Positions 17,248 through 26,076 of a DNA stretch of 64,000 nucleotides are shown piece after piece. Origin of the DNA: Saprospirales bacterium (lineage in GTDB: Bacteria; Bacteroidota; Bacteroidia; Chitinophagales; JADIYW01); contig JADJSS010000002.1 in the NCBI GenBank assembly GCA_016711605.1, positions 1-64,000 of the forward strand. Direction: 5' to 3'. Position 1 is the stretch's first letter. Each line of letters opens with the position of its first letter. A model generated the notes under the pieces. That model saw nothing but the letters and a program-made list of their open reading frames with translations, did not search any database and was not told where the DNA came from. The translations under genes and the position numbers were made by a program.

Positions 17248-20200
17248 TTACAATCGTAATACAACCTTGTTGTGTGTTGATGTGCTATATGTATTACCAC
17301 TGTTGTTTGCATGTCCACAATTAACAATAGTTGTATTCACTGGTGCACCAAATCCACCTTCTAATGGCATACATACTGTATTGGTTGTATTGATATAATT
17401 TGTATCACGAATTGTATCTACTCTTGGTGTAATAGTGATGATAAATGGTATAGTATCACATTTATTTAATACTGTATCACATTTTACAATACATAATGTA
17501 TCGTTACCAATAGTTGGTCCTGAAACATATTTAATACATCCGTTAGCATCAATAGACCAAGAACCTAATACAGTTGTATCACGTGTTTGACCAGAGCAAG
17601 AAGTAATTACTACATTGCTGTCTGCTGGTGTAATGAGTTTACAAGTAACAATTGAATCTTTTACTGGCAATGTATCACTTGGTGGTACTACAGTTATGTA
17701 TACCGTAGTTTCTTTACAAACTTTAGTAATAGTATCACACACTTTAATACATAACTCATCTGTACCAATTGCTGTTCCTGTATATATTAAGCAACCATTT
17801 GAATTAATTGCCCATACAATGTGCGGTTCAGCGTTACCTGTTGCTCCATTACAAGCTGTAACAACTTGGTTAGTATCTGGATTGAAACAGTATTTATCAG
17901 ATCCATACAATGGTATAGTATCTCTTATCGTATCACGTGGTAACGGTGTTACTGTAATGATTACTGTAGTGATTATGCACTCATTTTTAACAGTGTCACA
18001 TGCTTTGATACATAACGAATCTGTTCCAGATAATGGACCTGCTTGGTATTGTAAGCAACCTGTTCTTGGATTAATTGTCCAAGTACCAAAGTCTCCAGCA
18101 CCAATTGTATCGCCTTCACAAGATGTTACTACAGTATTAGTTCCTGCTGGTACACGTACACAAGTATCTAATGTTGTTCCAACTGGAATTGTATCAATGA
18201 TAGTATCTCTTATTATACCACATTCACCTGTTACACAAACATTAGCTGAATCTACACAACCAGTTAAGGTATCAACTAATACCACTTTATGGCAACCAAT
18301 TGATAAGTTCAACAATGAACTTGTGTATGTTGTTTTGTCGTTGTAACGTACAGTGTAAGTTGCTGCTTCCGGATCTTCAGAGAAGAACGCAATACCATCA
18401 CCATTTCTGTATCTAGTATTTGGATTTGCTGTTTTGATGTTTAATCCATCAACAAACCAAGCACCAGCTGCATCTATTGTATTTAAATAAGTTGATAATT
18501 CCGTTAAATTATTGAAGTTAATCATTGGCTCTAACGGTGCAGTACCATCTAAATCTAAACCTTCTAATAAGTGAGGTACGTTGTCTACATAATCAATTAC
18601 TGAGAAGTTAAATCCTGCATCAACTAATGTTTGACCACAGCCAGTTCTTGAACTGAATTGTTGTGCTGATTTTGTACCATCAATAAAGATATTGTATTTT
18701 CTGATTTCTTGTAGTGTTAATGGTATACATAATCCACCACCTTGAGGGCTTGAACATGCAATTGTTGTATCACGTATCAAATCAGGACAAGATGGCAAGT
18801 TACTGAAGATACCTACCGTTGTATCACTGATTCCTGTTAAAGTATCAGTTACAACTATACACAATGTATCTAAGTTAAAGCCAACCGTTGTACTTCTTAC
18901 GATTGTTATGCAACCAGTCGAGTCAACTGTATATGTATTGCCACTGTTGATTGTATGACCACAGTTCACAATTGTAGTTACTGTGTTAGACATACCAGGT
19001 TCAATTGGTACACATAATGTTGTTGTTGTTTCCGTACGGTTTGTATCGCGGATAGTATCCACTTTTGGTGTATTGCTTATAATTACTGTTGAAGTATCAC
19101 AGATACCATAAACAGTATCACAAACAACAACACAAACAGTATCAAGGTTAAAGCCTACGGTATCGCTTGTTACAACTTTAATACAAGAAGTACCAGCAAT
19201 TGTAGTGTAAATATTTCCGCTGTGTACACCACCACAATTATCTAATATAGAAATTGTGTGTGCTGTTAAACCAGGTTCTACTGGTACACAAACTATTGCA
19301 GAGTCTCTAACAGGAACTGTATCTCTAACTGTATCTCTTGTTATACAACCGATAACACAAATCTGAGCTGTATCTCTACATCCTGTTAATGTATCTACTA
19401 ATACTACTTCATGGCAACCTTTCTCTAAGGTCAACAATGAACCTGTGTAAGTTGTTTTGTCGTTGTAACGTACTGTGTAAGTTGCAGCTTCTGGATCTTC
19501 AGAGAAGAACTGTAAACCACTTCCTGCTCTGTATGCAGAATTTGGATTTCCAGCTTTAACATTTAATCCATCTACATACCATGCACCTGCTGGTTCAACA
19601 GTGTTCATGTATGCTGCTAAATCTGCTAATGTGTTAAAGTTAACATTTGGTGTTACTGTATTAGTAGATGTAATGCCCCATTCTTCTAATAAGTGAGCAG
19701 TATTATCTACATAATCAATTACTTGGAAGTTATATCCTGCATCAACTATAGCCAAACCACAACCTGTTCTAGAAGAGAATTGCTGAGCAGACTTAGTACC
19801 ATCAATAAAGATGTTATAATGTCTGATGTTTGCTAATGTTAATGGAATACATAAACCACCTTGACCGTTTCCATTACAAGCTATTACTGTATCACGTAAG
19901 ATATCCTGACATGGGTTCGGTAAGTTACTGAAGATACCAATTGTTGTATCCTTAATACCTGTAATTGGATCAGTCACTATAATACATAATGTATCTAAGT
20001 TATAACCTACTGTCTGGCTTCTTACTACTGTAATGCAATTTGCACCTGGACCAGCTGTGTATACGTTACCGCTATTGTTTGCATGTCCACAGAATCCTAC
20101 TTCTACACTTCCAGCCGTCATTCCAACTTCTACTGGTACACATACAACCGTTGTCGTACCTACTGTATTCGTATCGCGGATCGTATCTACTTTCGGTGTA

Positions 20201-20265
20201 TTGCTTACAATGATTGTAGTTGTATCGTCTATGCCTTTTGTCGTGTCTCTTACGATTACACACAA
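17248..20265 (-). CDS. giant adhesin segment, RDTN repeats and paired domain
   Basis: 1005 residues, an internal piece. Most of it is an about 85-residue repeat with the pattern KVDTIRDTN...TTTVCVPxEPGM ... NCGHxNNSGNxYT ... GCITIVRS.TVGYNLDTLCI.VTD..TGI.DTT. Two copies of a distinct domain of about 195 residues interrupt it (about residues 110-312 and 485-688), each with IFIDGTKSAQQFSSRTGCG, DYVDN.xHLLE, GAWxVDGLN and FFSEDPEAATYTVRYNDKTT; the copies are 1122 bp apart. I do not recognise that domain by name. Paired Cys in every unit suggest disulfides. The frame ends at TAA after an ACAC expansion (17267-17275). Confidence 0.85.
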   Translation of the reverse strand: MCVIVRDTTKGIDDTTTIIVSNTPKVDTIRDTNTVGTTTVVCVPVEVGMTAGSVEVGFCGHANNSGNVYTAGPGANCITVVRSQTVGYNLDTLCIIVTDPITGIKDTTIGIFSNLPNPCQDILRDTVIACNGNGQGGLCIPLTLANIRHYNIFIDGTKSAQQFSSRTGCGLAIVDAGYNFQVIDYVDNTAHLLEEWGITSTNTVTPNVNFNTLADLAAYMNTVEPAGAWYVDGLNVKAGNPNSAYRAGSGLQFFSEDPEAATYTVRYNDKTTYTGSLLTLEKGCHEVVLVDTLTGCRDTAQICVIGCITRDTVRDTVPVRDSAIVCVPVEPGLTAHTISILDNCGGVHSGNIYTTIAGTSCIKVVTSDTVGFNLDTVCVVVCDTVYGICDTSTVIISNTPKVDTIRDTNRTETTTTLCVPIEPGMSNTVTTIVNCGHTINSGNTYTVDSTGCITIVRSTTVGFNLDTLCIVVTDTLTGISDTTVGIFSNLPSCPDLIRDTTIACSSPQGGGLCIPLTLQEIRKYNIFIDGTKSAQQFSSRTGCGQTLVDAGFNFSVIDYVDNVPHLLEGLDLDGTAPLEPMINFNNLTELSTYLNTIDAAGAWFVDGLNIKTANPNTRYRNGDGIAFFSEDPEAATYTVRYNDKTTYTSSLLNLSIGCHKVVLVDTLTGCVDSANVCVTGECGIIRDTIIDTIPVGTTLDTCVRVPAGTNTVVTSCEGDTIGAGDFGTWTINPRTGCLQYQAGPLSGTDSLCIKACDTVKNECIITTVIITVTPLPRDTIRDTIPLYGSDKYCFNPDTNQVVTACNGATGNAEPHIVWAINSNGCLIYTGTAIGTDELCIKVCDTITKVCKETTVYITVVPPSDTLPVKDSIVTCKLITPADSNVVITSCSGQTRDTTVLGSWSIDANGCIKYVSGPTIGNDTLCIVKCDTVLNKCDTIPFIITITPRVDTIRDTNYINTTNTVCMPLEGGFGAPVNTTIVNCGHANNSGNTYSTSTHNKVVLRL

Positions 20266-21305
20266 TGTATCTACGTTATAACCTACTGTTAAGCTTCTTA
20301 CGATTTGGATACAGCCTGTTGCTGGATCATTGTATATGTATTGTCGTTGTTAATGGTCCGCCATTGCAGTTCGTGATGATCACTGTATCTGCATTCATAC
20401 CTGGATTAACTGGTATACATAACTCAGTCGTATCTTTGATTACGTTTGTATCTCTGATCGTATCACGTTTTGGTAAGTTACTGAAGATCGCAACCGTAGT
20501 ATCCTTGATACCTGTAATTGGATCTGTCATCACTAAGCATAATGTATCTAAGTTATATCCTACTGTCTCACTTCTTGTTATTGTGATACATCCTACTGTC
20601 GGTCCTGCTGTGTATACATTACCGCTATTGTTTGCATGTCCACAGTTTACTATCTCTACTGTTCCTACTGTCATGCCTTGCTCTAACGGTACACATACTA
20701 CTGTCGTTGTGCCTACTATATTCGTATCACGGATCGTATCTACTTTCGGTGTATTGCTTACAATGATTGTCGTTGTATCGTCGATGCCTTTTGTCGTGTC
20801 TCTTACGATTACACACAATGTATCTAAGTTATAACCTACTGTTGTGCTTCTTACGATTTGGATACAGCCGTTTGCTAACGTTGTGTATGTATTCGTCGTT
20901 GTTAATGGTCCGCCGTTGCAGTTCGTGATGATCACGGTATCTGCATTCATACCTGCATTAACTGGTATACATAACTCAGTCGTATCTTTGATTACGTTTG
21001 TATCTCTGATCGTATCACGTTTTGGTAAGTTACTGAAGATCGCAACCGTAGTATCCTTGATACCTGTAATTGGATCTGTCATCACTAAGCATAATGTATC
21101 TAAGTTATATCCTACTGTCTCACTTCTTGTTATTGTGATACATCCTACTGTCGGTCCTGCTGTGTATACATTACCGCTATTGTTTGCATGTCCACAGTTT
21201 ACTATCTCTACTGTTCCTACTGTCATGCCTTGCTCTAACGGTACACATACTACTGTCGTTGTGCCTACTATATTCGTATCACGGATCGTATCTACTTTCG
21301 GTGTA
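20150..21305 (-). repeat. tandem duplication, 552-bp period
   Basis: Two almost identical units. The CACAG of GTCCACAG falls at 20088, 20641 and 21193: spacing 553 and 552. The one extra base lies between 20320 and 20342 and is the cause of the frame break between the two flanking open frames. Confidence 0.85.
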
Positions 21306-23857
21306 TTTGATATTATACCAACTACTGTATCCGTTACATTTTTAACTGTGTCTGTAATTACAATACAGATTGTATCTAAACCATATCCAACAGTTGTACT
21401 TCTTGTTACTTTGATACAGCCATTAACATCAACTGTATATGTATTACCACTGTTATTAGAGTGGCCACAATCAACAACTGTTATAACTGTATTATCTAAT
21501 ACAGGATCAATTGGTGGACAGATAGTTGTATCTGTTGATATTGTGTTTGTGTCTCTAATTGTATCTGGAGCACAGTTATAAACATATAAGTTCAAGATCA
21601 ATGTATCTGAACAAGGTGCATTGTTCGTTACTATTTGGTAAGTACCTGTTGCATCAAACGTTTGTGTACCTATTGTTACTGTTTCGCCTGCACATACTGT
21701 ACTGTCTATTACTGTTTTGCTTGGTGTATTTACCACTAAGTTCAATGTTATTACACTATCACAGCCATTGCTGTTCGCTAAGGTAACTGTATGTGTTCCT
21801 GCTGTAGTGAATGTTTGGCCACCTACTACTACTGACTGACCTAAACAGATTGTTCTGTCAATCGTTGTAGCACTTGGTGTATTCTCTACTACTGTTAATA
21901 CCGTTACACCTGAACATGGTGTGCTTTGTGCTATTGTGTATTCTCCTGCTGTAGTGTATGTTGTTCCATTGAATACTACGCTTCCACCTGTACAGAATGA
22001 CAATGTCAATCTTGCTGTATCGTCTGGTGTTAATACGCTTAAGTTCAATGTTACTACACTATCGCAACCTGTTGCATTTGTTAACGTAACTACGTGTGTG
22101 CCTGATGTATTGTATGTGTTACCACCTACTGTTACTGTTGAGCCTGCACATATTACACTATCAATTACTGTTGCACTTGGTTCATTAACTGTTAAGTTCA
22201 ATGTTATTACACTATCACAACCAACACTATTTGTTGTTGTAATTGTATATGTACCACTTTGTGTATAGCTGTTGCCTCCAACATTTACTATCGTGCCTGC
22301 ACATACAGCTGTTGTTATTGTTGATGTTGTAGGTTGATTAACTGTTAACGTTAACTCTACCACACCTTCGCATTGTCCGTTATTTACTGTTACATAGTGT
22401 ACGCCTGCTGTTGTGAATGTTTGACCACCTACTGTTACACTGCCACCTTCACAGATTGTTTCTGCTATGCGTGATGTATCGTTGTTGCCTAACACTACTA
22501 AACTGATATTTACTGTACTATCACAGCCATTTGCTGCTGCTAATGTAGCTGTGTAATTACCAGCTGTACCATATTTAACGCCACCAACTATAATGCTATC
22601 GCCTGCACATATTGTTGCATTTACATCTGTTACATTTGCTGGTAATGCTGTTAAGTTTAACGTTACTACGCTATCGCAACCGTTGCTTCCTGTAAATGTT
22701 TCTGTGTAAACACCACTAGTTGTTAATACTTGCGTTCCTAACGTTGTAGTATCTCCAGAACATATCGTTGCAGTTACTGCACTTGATGTTGATGGTGATA
22801 CCGTTAAGTTTAATTCATCAACAGCTGGACATTGACCATTTGTTGTTGGTACATAATATGTTCCTGTAGCATCATAAGTGATACCATTAACTACTACTGT
22901 TTCACCAGCGCAGATAGTTGTATCTATAGTACGTAATGTATCAATAATACATACCAAGCCAGCATCAATAGTTAAGTTATCACCATTATGAGGATCGAAA
23001 CTGAACACAGGTGTTACGAAAGTGATAGGATTAATATCACTGTCAGTAGAATCATTACCACCTTGATTTTGAGGTGAACCTGTATATGTATTTCCAGACG
23101 TTGATGGATCAAATGCCACTTGGTAATTACCTTGAGGAACATTTGTGAATATATATTGTCCATTAGCATCTGATAAAGTTGTTGCAATTGTATCACCTGT
23201 AGTTGCATCTATCAAGTAAACTGTAACATTCTCAATACCAGATTCTGTTGAATCTTGGATACCATCACCATCTGTATCACTCCAAACATAATCGCCTATT
23301 GAAGCAGTTACTGGAGTTATTGAGATAATAAAGATTGTTGTATCAATTCTACCATTACCATCAATTGTTACTACGCATACAGTATCTACATGGTTACCAG
23401 GTAAGTTATTACTTTCATAATATAAGCAACCATCTAAACCTGCGCTCCAAGTACCATAGATACTAGAACCTGTATTTCCACCAGCACATAATGCTGAAGT
23501 TAAACTACCATTTACTCCATTTTCTAAAACTAAGTCACATACTGTTGTATCAGATAATGTTGGTAAGCTGAAGTAAATTGTATCATGAACAGTTGGTATT
23601 ACTAAACCAGCATCGTGTGTACTATCAAACGGTGTTACCGCTGGATTGAAGTAGAATACTGCTGTTGTACCTGTAGCATTTGGATCACTATCTTTTGTAT
23701 CATCACCACCTTGGTCTTGACCTGTAAATTCATAGCCAGTTCCTGTTGTTGATGGATCAAATGCTATTGAATAGTTACCTTCTGGTACATTCGTAAATAC
23801 ATATTGTCCGTTTGCATCCGTTGTAGTTGTTGCTACTGTATCTCCTGCTGCATTCAA
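20327..23857 (-). CDS. giant adhesin segment, SdrD-B, TICAG and RDTN repeats
   Basis: 1176 residues from the first Met, but the frame is open further upstream to about 23995. Residues 1-55 finish one SdrD-B-like domain (NVPEGNYSIAFDPSTTG). A spacer domain DTIYFSLPTLSDTTVCD ... SITP follows (about 85-185), then another SdrD-B-like domain (SIGDYVWSDTDGDGIQD, about 188-300) with the DxDxDG calcium-loop pattern. Nine copies of a 50-60-residue repeat (TICAGDSIIVGGVKYGTAG, ANGCDSTVNISLVV) cover about 302-770. RDTN-type repeats fill the rest, including the 552-bp tandem duplication. It ends at a stop in a shifted frame (GGPLTTTIHIQ). Confidence 0.85.
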   Translation of the reverse strand: MNAAGDTVATTTTDANGQYVFTNVPEGNYSIAFDPSTTGTGYEFTGQDQGGDDTKDSDPNATGTTAVFYFNPAVTPFDSTHDAGLVIPTVHDTIYFSLPTLSDTTVCDLVLENGVNGSLTSALCAGGNTGSSIYGTWSAGLDGCLYYESNNLPGNHVDTVCVVTIDGNGRIDTTIFIISITPVTASIGDYVWSDTDGDGIQDSTESGIENVTVYLIDATTGDTIATTLSDANGQYIFTNVPQGNYQVAFDPSTSGNTYTGSPQNQGGNDSTDSDINPITFVTPVFSFDPHNGDNLTIDAGLVCIIDTLRTIDTTICAGETVVVNGITYDATGTYYVPTTNGQCPAVDELNLTVSPSTSSAVTATICSGDTTTLGTQVLTTSGVYTETFTGSNGCDSVVTLNLTALPANVTDVNATICAGDSIIVGGVKYGTAGNYTATLAAANGCDSTVNISLVVLGNNDTSRIAETICEGGSVTVGGQTFTTAGVHYVTVNNGQCEGVVELTLTVNQPTTSTITTAVCAGTIVNVGGNSYTQSGTYTITTTNSVGCDSVITLNLTVNEPSATVIDSVICAGSTVTVGGNTYNTSGTHVVTLTNATGCDSVVTLNLSVLTPDDTARLTLSFCTGGSVVFNGTTYTTAGEYTIAQSTPCSGVTVLTVVENTPSATTIDRTICLGQSVVVGGQTFTTAGTHTVTLANSNGCDSVITLNLVVNTPSKTVIDSTVCAGETVTIGTQTFDATGTYQIVTNNAPCSDTLILNLYVYNCAPDTIRDTNTISTDTTICPPIDPVLDNTVITVVDCGHSNNSGNTYTVDVNGCIKVTRSTTVGYGLDTICIVITDTVKNVTDTVVGIISNTPKVDTIRDTNIVGTTTVVCVPLEQGMTVGTVEIVNCGHANNSGNVYTAGPTVGCITITRSETVGYNLDTLCLVMTDPITGIKDTTVAIFSNLPKRDTIRDTNVIKDTTELCIPVNAGMNADTVIITNCNGGPLTTTNTYTTLANGCIQIVRSTTVGYNLDTLCVIVRDTTKGIDDTTTIIVSNTPKVDTIRDTNIVGTTTVVCVPLEQGMTVGTVEIVNCGHANNSGNVYTAGPTVGCITITRSETVGYNLDTLCLVMTDPITGIKDTTVAIFSNLPKRDTIRDTNVIKDTTELCIPVNPGMNADTVIITNCNGGPLTTTIHIQ

Positions 23858-23940
23858 TAAGTATACTGTTACGTCTGCTACTCCAGATTCTGTTGCATCT
23901 TGTACACCATCTTTATCTGTATCATTCCATACATAGTTTC

Positions 23941-24132
23941 CTATGCTTCCTCTTGGTGTGATTGAGATGATGAAGATTGTTGAATCAATTTTACCAGTTC
24001 TGCATCTACTGTTTTAACACAGATTGTATCTACATTATTTCCTGGTAAATTATTACTTTTATATGTTAAGCATCCAGACTCACTTATTGTCCATGAACCA
24101 TAAAATGCTTCATGATAATGATGTACCATCAC
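23941..24132 (-). pseudogene. short damaged piece of giant adhesin
   Basis: A coding fragment in a third frame between the larger segments. It reads FYGSWTISESGCLTYKSNN and NNVDTICVKTVD, the same text as in intact copies at about 25290-25420, so it is genuine coding sequence of the giant gene. Against the intact copy this stretch has one base lost near 24003, two lost near 24103 and one gained near 24126 (net -2), plus a GGA to TGA change at 24110-24112. Confidence 0.7.
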
Positions 24133-26021
24133 ATGAATGTAGTTATTGTATTCGTTCCTACACCATTCTCTAATACCGGATCACATACAGTTGTAGTGCT
24201 ATCTGTTGGCAATGTAAATCTGATTGTATCTAATACTCTTGGTATTACTAAACCAGCATCGTGTGTACTATCAAACGGTGTAACCGCTGGATTGAAGTAG
24301 AATACTGCTGTTGTACCTGTAGCATTTGGATCACTATCTTTTGTATCATCACCACCTAAGTCTTGACCTGTAAATTCATAGCCAGTGCCTGTTGTTGATG
24401 GATTAAATGCTATTGAATAGTTACCTTCTGGTACATTCGTAAATACATATTGTCCGTTTGCATCTGTTGTAGTTGTTGCTACTGTATCTCCTGCTGCATT
24501 CAACAAGTATACGGTTACGTCTTCTACTCCAGATTCTGTTGCATCTTGTACACCATCTCCATTTGTATCATTCCATACATAGTTTCCTATGCTTCCTCTT
24601 GGTGTTACTGTTACTATAAAGATGGTTGTATCTGTTCTTCCTAAGCTATCTTCTGTAACTACGCAAATTGTAGCTACATCATTGCCTGATAAGTTATTAC
24701 TATTGAATGTTAAGCAACCAACTTCATTTACTACCCATGTTCCATAAGCATTGCTGCCTGCTGTTCCACCGTCGCATAATCTTGTTGTTGTTCCGCCATT
24801 CGTGCCATTCTCTAATACTAAGTCACATTCTGTTCTTGTACTATCCGTTGGTAATGTAAATCTGATTGTGTCTTTAACAGCTTGTGTATTTACATAACCA
24901 GCATCTAACGTTAAGTTATTTCCATTATTAGGATTGAACGTAAATACTGGTGTTATTCCACCTAAATTGATATCACTATCTTTTGTATCATCGCCACCAG
25001 CATTACCTGTTGTAGGTATCCAAATACCAGGTGTTGTAGTTGTTGATACATCAAATGCTACTTGATAAGAACCAGCAGGTACATTATTGAATATATAGTG
25101 TCCAGTTGCATCAGTTAATGCTGTAGCAAGTGTATCACCTGTAGTTGCATCTATTAAGTAAACTGTCACATTTTGTAAACCTGTTTCAGATGAATCTTGA
25201 ACACCATCACCATCTGTATCATTCCATACATAATCGCCTATAGAAGCTGTTACTGGAGTTATTGAGATGATAAAGATTGTTGAATCAACTTTTCCAGTTA
25301 CAGTATCTACTGTTTTAACACAGATTGTATCTACATTATTTCCTGGTAAGTTATTACTGTTATATGTTAAGCATCCAGACTCACTTACTGTCCATGAACC
25401 ATATACACTGCTTCCTGATAATGATGTACCATCACATAATGTAGTTACTGTATTCGTTCCTACACCATTTTCTAATACTACATCACATACAGTTGTAGTG
25501 CTATCTGTTGGCAATGTAAATCTGATTGTATCTAATACTGTTGGTATTACTAAACCAGCATCGTGTGTACTATCAAACGGTGTTACCGCTGGATTGAAGT
25601 AGAATACTGCTGTTGTACCTGTAGCATTTGGATCACTATCTTTTGTATCATCACCACCTAAGTCTTGACCTGTAAATACATAGCCAGTTCCTGTTGTTGA
25701 TGGATCAAATGCTATTGAATAGTTACCTTCTGGTACATTCGTAAATACATATTGTCCGTTTGCATCTGTTGTAGTTGTTGCTACTGTATCTCCTGCTGCA
25801 TTCAACAAGTATACGGTTACGCCTGCTACTCCAGTTTCTGTTGCATCTTGTACACCATCTCCATTTGTATCATTCCATACATAGTTTCCTATGCTTCCTC
25901 TTGGTGTAATTGAGATAATGAATATTGTAGAATCAACTTTTCCAGTTAAAGTATCTACTGTTTTAACACAGATTGTATCTACATTATTTCCTGGTAAGTT
26001 ATTACTGTTATATGTTAACAT
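24129..26021 (-). CDS. giant adhesin segment, three SdrD-B-like domains
   Basis: 630 residues. Three SdrD-B-like domains start at RGSIGNYVWNDTNGDGVQD, TASIGDYVWNDTDGDGVQD and again RGSIGNYVWNDTNGDGVQD, each followed by the lines VTVYLLNAAGDT, ATTTTDANGQYVFTNVPEG and GGDDTKDSDPNATG. These Cna-B-type beta-sandwiches form rigid stalks in surface proteins of many bacteria; the DTNGDGVQD loop suggests calcium binding. Between them sit spacer domains DTIRFTLPTDSTTTVCD ... GSWTVSESGCLTYNSNNLPG. Both ends are frame breaks inside the same part of the spacer domain. The first Met is not a natural start. Confidence 0.85.
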   Translation of the reverse strand: MLTYNSNNLPGNNVDTICVKTVDTLTGKVDSTIFIISITPRGSIGNYVWNDTNGDGVQDATETGVAGVTVYLLNAAGDTVATTTTDANGQYVFTNVPEGNYSIAFDPSTTGTGYVFTGQDLGGDDTKDSDPNATGTTAVFYFNPAVTPFDSTHDAGLVIPTVLDTIRFTLPTDSTTTVCDVVLENGVGTNTVTTLCDGTSLSGSSVYGSWTVSESGCLTYNSNNLPGNNVDTICVKTVDTVTGKVDSTIFIISITPVTASIGDYVWNDTDGDGVQDSSETGLQNVTVYLIDATTGDTLATALTDATGHYIFNNVPAGSYQVAFDVSTTTTPGIWIPTTGNAGGDDTKDSDINLGGITPVFTFNPNNGNNLTLDAGYVNTQAVKDTIRFTLPTDSTRTECDLVLENGTNGGTTTRLCDGGTAGSNAYGTWVVNEVGCLTFNSNNLSGNDVATICVVTEDSLGRTDTTIFIVTVTPRGSIGNYVWNDTNGDGVQDATESGVEDVTVYLLNAAGDTVATTTTDANGQYVFTNVPEGNYSIAFNPSTTGTGYEFTGQDLGGDDTKDSDPNATGTTAVFYFNPAVTPFDSTHDAGLVIPRVLDTIRFTLPTDSTTTVCDPVLENGVGTNTITTFM

Positions 26022-26076
26022 CCAGACTCACTTACTGTCCATGAACCATACACTGCTTCATGATAATGATGTACCA

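Noticed and set aside
17615..18346. Antisense open frame of 243 codons in the RDTN repeats
   Set aside because: Shadow of repeat coding on the other strand. Similar antisense frames recur at 20220-20834 and 20844-21581 because the repeat recurs.
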